A stretch of DNA of 64,000 nucleotides from Streptomyces uncialis (GCF_001905345.1 NZ_LFBV01000008.1:1-64000); one strand, 5' to 3'. Shown: positions 10,014-19,601, numbered from the stretch's first letter. Translations and numbers: made by a program. Notes: generated by a model not told the origin, from the sequence alone.

Positions 10014-11384
10014 TCAGCCGCGGATGATCTCCAGGACCTCGTCGCGGACCTTGGCCATCGTGGGCTGCTCGCGGGCCTCTGCGTTGAGCCGGAGCAGGGG
10101 TTCGGTGTTGGAGGGACGGACGTTGAACCACCAGTCGGCGGCGCTGACCGTCAGGCCGTCGAGTTCGTCGATGGTGACGCCCTCGCGGCCCTGGTACGCC
10201 GACTTCACGGCGGCGAGCCGGGCGGTCTGGTCGTCCACGGTGGAGTTGATCTCGCCGGAGCCCGCGTAGCGGTCGTACTGGGCGACCAGCGCGGACAGCG
10301 TGCCGTCCTGCCCGCCGAGGGCGGCGAGGACATGGAGCGCGGCGAGCATGCCCGTGTCGGCGTTCCAGAAGTCACGGAAGTAGTAGTGCGCGGAGTGCTC
10401 GCCGCCGAAGATCGCCCCGGTGGTGGCCATCTCCTGCTTGATGAACGAGTGGCCGACGCGGGTACGGACGGGGGTGCCGCCGTTCTCCCGGACGACCTCG
10501 GGGACGGACCACGAGGTGATCAGGTTGTGGATGACGACGCCCTTGCCGCCGTGCTTGGCCAGCTCGCGGGAGGCGACCAGCGCGGTGATCGCGGACGGGG
10601 AGACCGGGTCGCCGTTCTCGTCGACGACGAAACAGCGGTCGGCGTCACCGTCGAAGGCGATGCCCAGATCGGCGCGCTCCTCGCGGACGCGGGCCTGGAG
10701 ATCCACGATGTTCTTCGGGTCGAGGGGGTTGGCCTCGTGGTTGGGGAAGGTGCCGTCCAGCTCGAAGTACATCGGCACCAGGTCGAGGGGCAGGCCCTCG
10801 AAAACGGTGGGCACGGTGTGACCGCCCATGCCGTTGCCCGCGTCGACCACGACCTTGAGGGGGCGGATCGTGGCGAGGTCGACCAGGGAACGCAGGTACG
10901 CCGCATAGTCGTTCAACGTGTCACGCTGAGTGATGGTTCCCGCGGTCCCGGCGGGCTCGGGGACGCTGCCCCCGGCCGCCGACCAGCGCTCGACGAGGGC
11001 GCGGATGTCGGCCAGGCCGGTGTCCTGGCCGACCGGGGCGGCTCCGGCGCGGCACATCTTGATGCCGTTGTACTGGGCCGGGTTGTGCGACGCGGTGAAC
11101 ATCGCGCCGGGCAGGTCGAAGTCGCCTGACGCGTAGTAGAGCTGGTCGGTGGAGCAGAGGCCGATCTCGGTGACGTTCACGCCGCGGGCCGCGGCGCCGC
11201 GGGCGAAGGCGCGGGACAGGCCCGGGGACGAGGGCCGCATGTCGTGCCCGGTCACGATCGCCTCGGCGCCGGTCACCTCTGCGAAGGCCGCGCCGAACAG
11301 TTCGGCGAGCGATTCGTCCCACTGGTCGGGGACCACCCCGCGGACGTCGTACGCCTTCACGATCTGCGACAGATCTACAGCCAC
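10014..11384 (-). CDS. manB: Phosphomannomutase / phosphoglucomutase
   Basis: The enzyme moves phosphate between C6 and C1 of mannose (and usually glucose), giving mannose 1-phosphate for GDP-mannose synthesis. All four family landmarks are present in the 456 residues: the phosphoserine loop TASHNPAQYNG, the Mg-binding loop FDGDADR, the sugar-recognition loop GGEHSAHYYF and the phosphate-binding tail VRPSNTEPLLR. I chose the GTG at 11384 because it gives the conserved VAVDLSQIVKAYDVRGV beginning and AGGAGGG precedes it; a longer ATG start at 11465 would enter the repeat block upstream. It shares orientation with the SIS and manA genes. Confidence 0.93.
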   Translation of the reverse strand: MAVDLSQIVKAYDVRGVVPDQWDESLAELFGAAFAEVTGAEAIVTGHDMRPSSPGLSRAFARGAAARGVNVTEIGLCSTDQLYYASGDFDLPGAMFTASHNPAQYNGIKMCRAGAAPVGQDTGLADIRALVERWSAAGGSVPEPAGTAGTITQRDTLNDYAAYLRSLVDLATIRPLKVVVDAGNGMGGHTVPTVFEGLPLDLVPMYFELDGTFPNHEANPLDPKNIVDLQARVREERADLGIAFDGDADRCFVVDENGDPVSPSAITALVASRELAKHGGKGVVIHNLITSWSVPEVVRENGGTPVRTRVGHSFIKQEMATTGAIFGGEHSAHYYFRDFWNADTGMLAALHVLAALGGQDGTLSALVAQYDRYAGSGEINSTVDDQTARLAAVKSAYQGREGVTIDELDGLTVSAADWWFNVRPSNTEPLLRLNAEAREQPTMAKVRDEVLEIIRG

Positions 11385-11444
11385 GGCCAACCCTCCTGGA
11401 GGTCTTCTTGGGCCCCCAAAGTACCCGTCTTCGATTCCCCCACC

Positions 11445-12070
11445 AGGCGCCTTCGCTTGCGCCACCGGGTTTTCGGTCCCTTCCCGGTCGCCCCTCGCCC
11501 TCGCTGGCGCGCCCGAGGTCCCCTGCGCTGGACGTACTTGTTCCCGTGCGGGTCGTTCGTGGGTGCGCAGTTCCCCGCAGGTCGCCTTCGCTTGCGCCTC
11601 CGAGGTTTCCTGTGCTGGACGTACTTGTTCCCGCGCCGTCGCTCGTGTGGTGCGCAGTTCCTCGCGCCCCTGGGTCTGTCCGGCTGGGCGTACTTGTTCC
11701 TGGGCCGTCGCTCGGTGGGTGCGCAGTTCCCCGCGCCCCTTCGGGGGCGCCCGGCTGAGGCTGTTCTCGGGCTGCGGGTGGGGTCAGGCTGCGGGCCGGC
11801 GTCGGCCCGGGGCGGGGTTGAACCATCCTCCTCCCGCAGTCGCACGGCTGCGGGAGGGGGTGGGCGGGAATCTCTGCCCGCAGACTCCGATGCTCTTCAG
11901 TAGGACCACACGTACGTCTTACCGAGCGTGTCGGACCGAGGACGGAGAATCCCGACCGGCACCGACCCGAAGAACAGACAGAACGCGCCCCAAAGGGGCG
12001 CGGGGAACTGCGCGAAACCACCGAGCGACGGCACAGGAACGAAGTACGCCCAGCACAAGGAACCCAGGCG
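11445..12070. repeat. Composite intergenic repeat, copy 1 of 4
   Basis: Three direct copies of the word GCGCAGTTCCCCGCGCCCC (one with a T substitution and one with a shortened end) lie between about 11565 and 11745. They are followed by a core with a C-rich arm, the G-quadruplex motif at 11852-11868 and the 51-bp segment 11851-11901. A second conserved segment occupies 11937-11975. An inverted copy of the word follows near 11993. The right end stops about 20 bp short of the DUF3499 stop codon. The other copies are at 24.2, 33.1 (inverted) and 60.0 kb. Confidence 0.85.
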
Positions 12071-12088
12071 CCGCGCGACGGAGAAGTG

Positions 12089-12469
12089 TCAGTTGTCCGG
12101 GGAGCGGAGGACCCGCAGGTGGCCGCGGCGGCCCGACTCCACGGGGTAGCCGGGGGTACGGGAACCGGTGCCCCCCGCCTCCGCCGCCCGCTCCTGCGGC
12201 CGCGCCGCCTCCCGCACGGCATTGGCGAGCGCTTCGAGATCGTCCCCACTGGGCCGCGCCGGCCCACTGGCCTCCGCGAGGCGGACGACCTCCCACCCAC
12301 GGGGCGCCGTGAGCCGCTCGGAGTGCTCGGCGCACAAGTCGTAACAGTGGGGTTCGGCGTAGGTGGCGAGCGGGCCGAGGACCGCGGTCGAGTCGGCGTA
12401 GACGTACGTCAGCGTCGCGACGGCGGGACGGCCGCAAGCGGTGCGCGAACAGCGACGTACAGGGCTCAC
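12089..12469 (-). CDS. DUF3499 family protein
   Basis: The 126-residue protein begins VSPVRRCSRTACGRPAVAT and continues through TYVYADSTAVLGPLATYAEP and YDLCAEHSERLTAPRGWE. Paired cysteines (CSRTACGRP and HCYDLCAEH) suggest a small metal-binding module. The family is widespread in actinobacteria with no known function and sits beside the same zincin gene as here. The GTG at 12469 is chosen from the conserved family beginning; the ATG further upstream at 12673 would add non-conserved Arg/Gly residues. It is divergent from the zincin gene across about 420 bp that must hold both promoters. Its 3' end abuts composite repeat copy 1. Confidence 0.85.
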   Translation of the reverse strand: MSPVRRCSRTACGRPAVATLTYVYADSTAVLGPLATYAEPHCYDLCAEHSERLTAPRGWEVVRLAEASGPARPSGDDLEALANAVREAARPQERAAEAGGTGSRTPGYPVESGRRGHLRVLRSPDN

Positions 12470-12892
12470 GATGTTGGACGGTACCGCACTCTTGAGCGGG
12501 CCGCGACGACGCCTCCGCACGTCACTCCACCGTGTCGTGGCGTGAACCTGACGCCCCGGCTTTCCGGTATTGGCCCCCCGACCTGGGATGTCCCCCTGGC
12601 CGCCCCCTGGTCGGAAGGTCACGAGGGGTCGGGAGCGGCCACCTCTGGGGGGAATTTCCCTGTTGTGCCACATGATCGACGGCTCGCGACATGATCATCA
12701 TTGATCAGAATCTTGGCTGGAATGGTCAACAAGTGACATGGCGTACACCTGTGCGCGCAAGCCTCCGCGCGGGCGGTACGAGGGCGGTACGCGGGCGGTG
12801 ACAGGCGGGCGGCGGGTGCCCGTGGACGGGGCCGGTCCGGACACCGGCGGTGACGGAGGCCCCGGAGGGCGCCGGGGGACTACGCTTCCTCG

Positions 12893-13345
12893 GTGATGGA
12901 CAACCCCGTGCCCCCCACGCCAGCGCCCCGCGGCCCGCGCCGCCGCGACCGCCACGGCAGGGGCATGCGCGGTCCGGTGGCCCCACCGCAGGTGCCGCTG
13001 GCGGCCAGCCGGGCGGAACTGTTCACGGATCTCGTGCAGGACTCGGTGGAGCGGCTGGAGCGGCGCTGGCCGCAGCTGTCCGACATCGACTTCCTGGTCC
13101 TGGAGGTGCCCCGGCTGGACCCCCCGGACGGCGCGGCGGACGAGGAGCCCGTACCGCTGGGCGGTGTGGTCACGGCGAAGGAGGGGCGCCGCGCGCGGGT
13201 GGTGATCTACCGGCGGCCGGTGGAGATCCGCAGCAAGGGGCGCGACGAGCGGGCGGCGCTGGTGCACGAGGTCGTGGTGGAGCAGGTCGCGGAGCTGCTC
13301 GGGCTCACGCCGGAGGCCGTCGACCCGCACTACGACGACGACTGA
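12893..13345 (+). CDS. Zincin-like metallopeptidase family protein with altered zinc motif
   Basis: The roughly 150-residue protein has an Arg/Pro-rich first 30 residues, then a compact domain with SDIDFLVLEVP, GGVVTAKEGRRARVVIYRRP and a late helix LVHEVVVEQVAELLG. This fits the minimal metallopeptidase family formerly called DUF1025. The expected HExxH is read here as HEVVVEQ, so the second zinc ligand appears to be missing and proteolysis should not be assumed. Translation starts at GTG 12893 or the overlapping ATG 12896. The protein is preceded by DUF3499 (divergent) and followed by a convergent DUF5719 gene, the usual Streptomyces order. Confidence 0.8.
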   Translation: MMDNPVPPTPAPRGPRRRDRHGRGMRGPVAPPQVPLAASRAELFTDLVQDSVERLERRWPQLSDIDFLVLEVPRLDPPDGAADEEPVPLGGVVTAKEGRRARVVIYRRPVEIRSKGRDERAALVHEVVVEQVAELLGLTPEAVDPHYDDD

Positions 13346-13407
13346 CCGGCTCGGCGGACCCACCCCGACCGACCTCGACCGTCCGGCCCCGGCGGACCGG
13401 TGGCCGA

Positions 13408-13434
13408 CCGCCCGGTGGGCCGGTCACCGGGCGG
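13408..13434. terminator. Bidirectional hairpin between convergent genes
   Basis: CCGCCCGGTG (13408-13417) pairs perfectly with CACCGGGCGG (13425-13434) across a 7-nt loop. It lies between the convergent stop codons of the zincin gene (13345) and the DUF5719 gene (13471). Confidence 0.65.
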
Positions 13435-13470
13435 GGGCCGTCACTCCGTGTGCCCTCACTCCGTGTGCGC

Positions 13471-14955
13471 TCACTCCTGGAGGACCGACAGGTCTTCCTC
13501 GGTCTTCGGGACGGAGACCGTGCCCCGGTCGTCGGAGAAGGTCTGGACGGTGAACATGGGGATGCCGTCGTCGGGGATCTCCAGGGTGCGCGCGGCGTGC
13601 ACCGGGCCCCCGGAGAGCGTCTCGACGGTGAGCGCGTAGGAGCCCTTGAGTCCCTTGGGCGCGGGCGGTTCGACGAGGAGGGTGGCGCCCTTCCTGACGG
13701 TGTACGTCTTGGTGGCCGGTGTGCCGCCCTCGCTGCCCGCCGACGCGGTGACCCTGACCTTCGCGGAGGCGCCGGGTGCGACGAGGGACAGCGAGGTGCC
13801 CTCGGCGCGGTTGTCGGGGACCGTCGCGCGGTCGCCGATCGCGGGGGTCGCGGGGATGTACGCGGTCTCCCGGTCGGCGCCCTTGCCGCGGACGACCTGG
13901 AGGGCGGCGACGACCGGCGAAGAGCCGCGGGTGGGGGTGAGCAGCAGGGACCCCGCCTCGCCCTTGGTGATGTCCCCGAGGTCGACGGCGGCCGTCATCC
14001 CGGCCTTGACGTGGAGGGTCTCGTTGCCGACGGGGGTGATGGGGCCGGTCGGGGAGGCGAGCCGGACCGAGAGGTCGGCGTCGTCGCCGGGGGCGAAGGC
14101 GATGAGGCGGGCCTCGGTGACGTCCTTGGGGATGCCGGGGAGGACCAGGGAGGCGGCGGGGTCGGCGGCGGGCGGCAGCCAGTCGGCGCCGCGGGCGGTG
14201 TCGGTGGCCTGGAGCGCGGCGGCGACGCGTCCGCTGCGGACCGTCACATGGGCCGTCAGATCGGGCTGCGGCCGGTCGGTGAGGGTGGACAGCAGCACGG
14301 GCACGCTCGCGCGCGGCTGTACCTGGATGTCCTCGCCGAGGGACGACTCCAGGGCGCCGTCCTCGCCGTACAGCTCGATGTCGACGACGGCCGCGGAGTC
14401 GTCCGGGTTGGTCAGGTGGATGTAGTCGGTGCGGTTCTTCGCGGTGCTGGCGCCGGGCAGCCAGAAGTCGGTGTCGGGGCCGGAGCAGAGCACCCCGAGG
14501 ACGCCGCGTCCGGAGCCCGCGGCGACGGTGGTGGTCTGCTGGAGTGTCCAGCCGGGGGCGAGGTCGCCCCGGGCGGCGCCGATCCAGGCGGGGGTGCCGG
14601 CCCCGGAGTCCTCGCCGGTGACGGGGGTGCCGGGCTTCTTGGGCGTGAGGACGGGCTTCGCGTCCACCGGTTCGGCCTTGCCGGAGCCGGTGGACTCCTT
14701 CGCGGCGGGACTCAGTCGTGCCGAGCCGGAGCCGGGCGTACCGGTCGAGCGCGGGGTGTACGAGGTGTAGGTGGTGTCGGCGAGTTCCGAGTTGCTGGGG
14801 GCGGGGCACAGCGCGCTGGAGCGTTCCACGGGCAGGCGGGTGGCGGCCGTCTCCCGGCCCGCGTCCGGCTCGTCGGGCGCGGACACCATGGCGAGGCCGG
14901 TGACGGCGGCGAGCGCGGCCGTCACGGCGATCAGGGACAGGGTGGGGCGGTTCAC
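13471..14955 (-). CDS. DUF5719 family secreted/anchored protein
   Basis: The 494-residue protein begins with a short basic N-terminus and a hydrophobic segment (about residues 6-27, LIAVTAALAAVTGLAMV), probably an uncleaved anchor or signal peptide, so the bulk lies outside the membrane. The remainder is beta-rich and low in Cys, with Asp/Asn-rich turns, matching DUF5719. Its GTG start (14955-14953) overlaps the stop TGA of the large glycosyltransferase (14954-14952) as GTGA, so the two are translationally coupled. That coupling argues that it assists the glycosyltransferase in exporting or assembling a surface polymer, but its activity is unknown. Confidence 0.85.
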   Translation of the reverse strand: MNRPTLSLIAVTAALAAVTGLAMVSAPDEPDAGRETAATRLPVERSSALCPAPSNSELADTTYTSYTPRSTGTPGSGSARLSPAAKESTGSGKAEPVDAKPVLTPKKPGTPVTGEDSGAGTPAWIGAARGDLAPGWTLQQTTTVAAGSGRGVLGVLCSGPDTDFWLPGASTAKNRTDYIHLTNPDDSAAVVDIELYGEDGALESSLGEDIQVQPRASVPVLLSTLTDRPQPDLTAHVTVRSGRVAAALQATDTARGADWLPPAADPAASLVLPGIPKDVTEARLIAFAPGDDADLSVRLASPTGPITPVGNETLHVKAGMTAAVDLGDITKGEAGSLLLTPTRGSSPVVAALQVVRGKGADRETAYIPATPAIGDRATVPDNRAEGTSLSLVAPGASAKVRVTASAGSEGGTPATKTYTVRKGATLLVEPPAPKGLKGSYALTVETLSGGPVHAARTLEIPDDGIPMFTVQTFSDDRGTVSVPKTEEDLSVLQE

Positions 14956-17900
14956 TGCTGGCTCCCGTCGGGGTGCTCGCTGTCGGTGCCGTGTGTCCGG
15001 CCCCGCTCGGGCTGCCGCTGTCCGTACGCGGGGTCGTAGGGGGCATGGCCGCCGTCGTACCCGCCGGGGTCCTGGTACGGGGTGCCGTGCGGCTCCTGGG
15101 GGGTGCCGTGGCCGGGGTCGCCGTAGGGGGGCGCGGCGGGCGGGTACGGGGCGTAGCCGCCGTCCTGTGCGGTGCCCTGGTAGGGGTCCTGCTGGTACTG
15201 CTCGTGGCCGCCGTCCGGGTAGGCGCCCTGGTAGGGGTCCTGGGGGGTGTGCCGGCCGGGGACGGCGGCGTGCGGGTAGGCGGCCGGGTCCTGCTGGGCG
15301 TAGGGGTCGGTGGTGGTGGCCGGGGTGTCCCAGCCGCCATGGTCGGGCTGCGGGGGGACGGGGGCGGCCGGGGGCGCGGGGGCCGGGTGTCCGGGGGTGT
15401 CCGGGCCGGGGGTGCCGTCGGGGCCGCCGGTGGAGCCGTCGGCGGGCCGGGCGCGCAGACGGCGGGCGCGGCGGCCCTCGGTGGGCTGCGGCTCGGTGGG
15501 CGCCGGGGGCTGTGCCTCGTCGGGCAGGTCGTCGTCGACGGTGCGGCGGCGGCCGGGCAGGGCGAGGACGACGAGGACGACGGCGAGGGCGCCCTGGGTC
15601 CACTTCCACACGGTGTGCGTGGTCGGGGGTTCGTAGGTGACGGCGAGGCGTCCGCCGGTGGCGGGCAGGGTGAAGCCCTGGGCCCAGCCGTCGACGGTGG
15701 TGCGGGTGAGGGGCTTGCCGTCCAGGGTGGCGGTCCAGCCGGGGTCGGCGGTGTCGGCGAGGCGCAGGACGCGGCCTTCGGGTCCGGCGGGGATCGTGGC
15801 ACGCACGTCGACGGGTCCGGCGGCGACCGGCTGGGGGTCGCCGCTCCTGGGGACGATCACCGCGCGGGCGACCTGCCGGTCGACGCGCCACAGGGCGCTG
15901 CCGTCCTGCTGGCTGAGCCTGGTGAGCCCGGGGGTGGTGTCGAGGACGCGGCTCATCGCGCGTGGGGTGCCGTCCTGGACGAGGACGTAGCGGACGGCGA
16001 AGCCGCCGAGTTCGTCGGCCTGGTCGGCGCCCGATCCGGCGACGAGGTTCGCGACGACCTCGTCGAGCCGGGGGCCCGCGGGGCCGTCGGCGGCCACGTC
16101 GGCGTCACCGAGGCGGACACCGGAGCCGCGGACCAGGGTGTAGGCCACGCGCGCGGGTGACTCGCCGTCGAGGACGAGGGTGCGTGCCTGGTCCTGGGTG
16201 CCGCTCTCCTCGGCGACGAACGCGGGGACCTGGACGGCGTCACGGCGGGCGAGGGGGTCGTCGGCGCCGCGGATCATCCAGCCGGCGGCGGACAGGACGG
16301 TGCCCGCGGCGGCGGCGAGGGCGATGAGGGCGGCGACCGGCTGGCGCCAGCCGAAGCTCTGTTCGGCGACGCGGTGCCGGGCGCCGTCGGCGCCGAGGAG
16401 GGCCGCGGCGAGGAGGGCGATGCCGTGGACGAGGGTCGCGGGTCCGGCCCACGCGGAGCCGTTGGAGAGCGCGGCGAGGGTGAGGGCGGCCAGCGAGGCC
16501 GTCCAGGCGGTGAGTACGGCGACCCGGCGTTCGGTGCGCAGCAGGGCGGCCAGCGCGGCGAGGACGATGCCGCCGAGCAGCAGTCCGCCGACGGTGCCGG
16601 GGCCGCCCGGGGAGGCGCCGAGCAGGTCGAGGGCGGTGGCGGCGGGGCCGCCGCGGTGGTCGAGTCCGGCTTCCTGGAAGAAGGCGTCGGGCGCGTCGGA
16701 GAACAGCGTCAGGGACCAGGGCGCGAGGACCAGCACCGGGGTGCCGAGGGCGGCCAGGACGCGCGGTCCGTACGCGACGAGGTCGCGGCGGCGGACGGCG
16801 AGCAGGACGACGCCCAGGAGCAGGGCGAGGGGCCAGACGACCGGGGTGAAGGCGGTGGTGACGGTCAGCAGCAGTGCGAGGGTCCAGGTGGCGCGCCAGC
16901 TGCCGCGCGCGGTGGAGGTGCCCGGGAGGGCGAGTCCGCTCGCGGAGACCGCGGCACGCGCCATCAGGGGCAGCAGGACGGCGAGGACGGCGGTGCCGAT
17001 CCGGCCGCCCGCGACGGCGCCGGTGACGGCGGGCAGGAACGCGTAGGCGATGGCGCCCCACGCGCGCAGCAGGCGTGACATGACGAGCGGCCGGGACGCG
17101 AAGTAGGCGGCGACACCGGCGAGGGGCACCGAGCCCACGAGGAGGACGGTGACGGCCGGTCCGGTGGAGCCGAACAGCAGGCTCGCGAGCATGGCGACGA
17201 GCGCGAGGTAGGGCGGGGCGGACTGGGTGCCGCCGGTGCTGACGGGGTGCCAGGCGTCGGTGAAGCGGGCCCACAGGTCGGACGCCTCGGCGGGCGCGGG
17301 CAGCAGCGCGCCGCCCGCGAGGGCGCCGGGGCCGAGCAGGGCGCGGCAGGCGACGAGGGCGAACAGCAGCAGGACCGCGAAGAGGACGGGGCCGGGTTTG
17401 CGGCCGACGCGCTTGAGGCGGGCGAACTGCTCGACCTCCAGGAACTCGGCGTCGTCGTCGCCGGGGCCGGTCTCGACGGCGCCGTGCCGGCCGCCGGTGT
17501 CGGCCTCGTCGGAGCCGGCGAAGCTGCTGGTGACCTGTTCGACGGTGGCGCGGACGGTCGCGCCGGGCGGCGGGAACAGGGGACGCAGTTCGTTCTTGTC
17601 GGGCTTCGGCCGGCCGCGGGTGCGGCGGGCGGCGAGGACGCGGCCGGGGCGCAGCAGGGTCGCGGCGAGTCCGGTGATCTCGTTGAGGGCCTGTCCGGGG
17701 ACCTTGCCGACGAGGTAGGCGAGGGTCCGCAGGACGGAGCCGACGACGAGCCTGACGAGGACCCAGGGCAGGGCGGCGCCGCGTGAGTTGACGAGGAGGG
17801 TGTAGGCGGCGCCCGCCTTGTCGACCTTGTGGGGCGGGGTGGCGGTACGGCCGACGCAGTCGACGGCGCGGCGTTCGCGGGAGGCGGCCTCGGCGTGCCG

Positions 17901-18788
17901 GACGACGGCCTCGGGGGCGACCAGGACGCGGTGGCCCGCGTTGTGGGCGCGCCAGCAGAGGTCGACGTCGTCGCGCATCAGGGGCAGTCGGCGGTCGAAG
18001 CCGCCGAGCTGTTCGTAGACGTCGCGGCGGATGAGCATGCCGGCGGTGGAGACGGAGAGCACGGGGCGTACGTGGTCGTGCTGCCCCTGGTCCTGCTCGC
18101 GGCGGTCCAGGCCGGTCCAGCGGCGGCCGCTGTTGGCGATGGAGACGCCGACCTCCAGGAGCTGGCGGCGGTCGTACCAGCCGCGCAGCTTGGGGCCGAC
18201 GACGGCCACGTCGTGTCCTAGTTCGCGTTCGTTCTCGACGACGCGCAGGAGGTGGGCGAGGGCGTCCGGCTCGGGTGCGCAGTCGTCGTGGAGGAGCCAC
18301 AGCCACTGTTCGGGCTCGCCGTGCGGGAGTTCCGGCATGTCGTACGCGTCGTCGCGCCAGGTGCGGCTGACGGGGTCCCAGCCGCTGGGGCGCTTGAGGT
18401 ACGGCAGGTCGTCCGTGGTGAGGACGGGCGCGGTGCGGACGGCTTCGTCGACGGCCTGGCCGAAGCCGGTGCGGCGGGCCAGATGCAGGACGCGGGAGGC
18501 GCCGAGGGCTTCGGTGACCAGTCGCGCGGAGTCGTCGGCGCTGCCGGTGTCGGCGGCGACGGCGTTCTGCACGGGGCGTTCCTGGCCGAGGAGTCCGGCG
18601 AGGGCGTCGGGCAGCCAGCGGGCGCCGTCGTGGGCGACGACGACCGCGGTGACGATGTGCCTCGGGTGCTCGGGAGCGCTGGTCGGGTCTGACAGCGCCG
18701 GGTGGGCCGCCGGGGTGCCGCCGGGCGCGGTGAAGTGCGCGGCGGCCGTGGTGGCGTAGTGGCCTGTCGGATGGCTGTGCACGGACAT
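14952..18788 (-). CDS. Large membrane-embedded family 2 glycosyltransferase
   Basis: The 1278-residue protein starts with a GT-A domain (about residues 40-320): HIVTAVVVAHDGARWLPDAL, the acidic motif LLHDDCAPEPDAL, and GGFDRRLPLMRDDVDLCWR. Residues about 480-1000 carry many hydrophobic segments and a long extracytoplasmic part, and the last 200 residues are a Pro/Gln/Tyr-rich disordered tail. It probably builds or extends a lipid-linked cell-wall polysaccharide at the membrane. The ATG at 18788 (MSVHSHPTG) was chosen over one 45 nt upstream; neither has a clear ribosome-binding site. It is coupled to the DUF5719 gene by a 4-nt overlap. The tail shows strong Gly/Gln/Tyr repeats such as DPYQGAYPDGG. 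Confidence 0.88.
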   Translation of the reverse strand: MSVHSHPTGHYATTAAAHFTAPGGTPAAHPALSDPTSAPEHPRHIVTAVVVAHDGARWLPDALAGLLGQERPVQNAVAADTGSADDSARLVTEALGASRVLHLARRTGFGQAVDEAVRTAPVLTTDDLPYLKRPSGWDPVSRTWRDDAYDMPELPHGEPEQWLWLLHDDCAPEPDALAHLLRVVENERELGHDVAVVGPKLRGWYDRRQLLEVGVSIANSGRRWTGLDRREQDQGQHDHVRPVLSVSTAGMLIRRDVYEQLGGFDRRLPLMRDDVDLCWRAHNAGHRVLVAPEAVVRHAEAASRERRAVDCVGRTATPPHKVDKAGAAYTLLVNSRGAALPWVLVRLVVGSVLRTLAYLVGKVPGQALNEITGLAATLLRPGRVLAARRTRGRPKPDKNELRPLFPPPGATVRATVEQVTSSFAGSDEADTGGRHGAVETGPGDDDAEFLEVEQFARLKRVGRKPGPVLFAVLLLFALVACRALLGPGALAGGALLPAPAEASDLWARFTDAWHPVSTGGTQSAPPYLALVAMLASLLFGSTGPAVTVLLVGSVPLAGVAAYFASRPLVMSRLLRAWGAIAYAFLPAVTGAVAGGRIGTAVLAVLLPLMARAAVSASGLALPGTSTARGSWRATWTLALLLTVTTAFTPVVWPLALLLGVVLLAVRRRDLVAYGPRVLAALGTPVLVLAPWSLTLFSDAPDAFFQEAGLDHRGGPAATALDLLGASPGGPGTVGGLLLGGIVLAALAALLRTERRVAVLTAWTASLAALTLAALSNGSAWAGPATLVHGIALLAAALLGADGARHRVAEQSFGWRQPVAALIALAAAAGTVLSAAGWMIRGADDPLARRDAVQVPAFVAEESGTQDQARTLVLDGESPARVAYTLVRGSGVRLGDADVAADGPAGPRLDEVVANLVAGSGADQADELGGFAVRYVLVQDGTPRAMSRVLDTTPGLTRLSQQDGSALWRVDRQVARAVIVPRSGDPQPVAAGPVDVRATIPAGPEGRVLRLADTADPGWTATLDGKPLTRTTVDGWAQGFTLPATGGRLAVTYEPPTTHTVWKWTQGALAVVLVVLALPGRRRTVDDDLPDEAQPPAPTEPQPTEGRRARRLRARPADGSTGGPDGTPGPDTPGHPAPAPPAAPVPPQPDHGGWDTPATTTDPYAQQDPAAYPHAAVPGRHTPQDPYQGAYPDGGHEQYQQDPYQGTAQDGGYAPYPPAAPPYGDPGHGTPQEPHGTPYQDPGGYDGGHAPYDPAYGQRQPERGRTHGTDSEHPDGSQQ

Positions 18789-19236
18789 CGAGGTACGGGC
18801 CCCGGTTCGCTGGACGTGGTGGACAACGCACATCGCCCGGGCGCTGGGCCTCGGCGCTGTGTGGGGTGTCTTGGACGAGCGACCACACTAACCGCTGGGC
18901 GCCTGGCCGGTTGCCGCCTGTGGACAACCCTGGCCTTCGGGCTACGGGGTTCGCCCCTGAGGGTGTCCGTCCGTCCTCGGGTGCGGTGGGGCTGTTCTGT
19001 TGTGGGTGCGGCCGGGGTCCGCGTGGACCTCGGCGGGGGCCGTGCGGGGCGGCTCCGGGCGCCCGGGTGCGGGCCGGGGTGGTTCGCCGGGTGGGCCGGT
19101 CGGGCGTGGTGGCACCGTGGTGCCGGCGTCCCGGTGGTGCGGTGTTACCGGTATGACCGGTGGTGCGCTGGTGAAGTGGTGCGCTGGTGAAGGTGGTGCG
19201 TGGTGCTCGCCGTGGCGGGCGGGTGCCGGTGGCGGG
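18789..19236. other. Intergenic region between whiB and the glycosyltransferase gene
   Basis: About 450 bp without a supported gene. It contains a direct repeat of GTGGTGCGCTGGTGAA around 19160-19200 and a small GGCACC/GGTGCC inverted repeat near 19110. It must hold the whiB 3' end and the promoter of the glycosyltransferase operon. Confidence 0.4.
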
Positions 19237-19527
19237 TCAGACCGCCGCCTTCTTGAGGCGGCGGCGCTCGCGTTCGGACAGACCGCCCCAGATGCCGAAG
19301 CGCTCGTCGTTGGCGAGCGCGTACTCCAGGCACTCGGAACGGACCTCGCAGGCGAGACAGACCTTCTTGGCCTCGCGTGTGGAGCCGCCCTTCTCGGGGA
19401 AGAACGACTCGGGATCGGTCTGGGCGCACAGCGCGCGCTCCTGCCAGCCGAGTTCCTCTTCGTCCACGCCCTCGACGGCCTCAACGGCTACTGCCTCGAC
19501 CAGCAGGTGCTGGAACAGCTCGGTCAT
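19237..19527 (-). CDS. whiB: WhiB, iron-sulfur transcription regulator of sporulation septation
   Basis: WhiB works with WhiA to switch Streptomyces aerial hyphae from growth to sporulation septation. The 96-residue protein has the four cluster-ligating cysteines at 34, 57, 60 and 66, the turn GIWGG at about 78-82, and the basic tail RERRRLKKAAV. From ALCAQTDPESFFPEKGG onward it is essentially the WhiB sequence known from other Streptomyces. The N-terminal stretch is about nine residues longer than the S. coelicolor protein (87 aa), owing to a Val/Ala/Glu-rich segment at residues 11-25. GAGGGG precedes the ATG at 19527. The nearly 700-bp upstream gap is consistent with several promoters. Confidence 0.95.
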   Translation of the reverse strand: MTELFQHLLVEAVAVEAVEGVDEEELGWQERALCAQTDPESFFPEKGGSTREAKKVCLACEVRSECLEYALANDERFGIWGGLSERERRRLKKAAV

Positions 19528-19601
19528 GTAGCGCCCCTCGTCTGTTTTTGCGTCCCCGTGATGTGGTCGTTACCTATCCGGGTCGAAACGACACGAGTGA
19601 A

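Noticed and set aside
13424..15802. A 792-residue minus-strand frame overlapping DUF5719
   Set aside because: Arg/Pro/His-rich shadow of the DUF5719 and glycosyltransferase genes without recognisable motifs.
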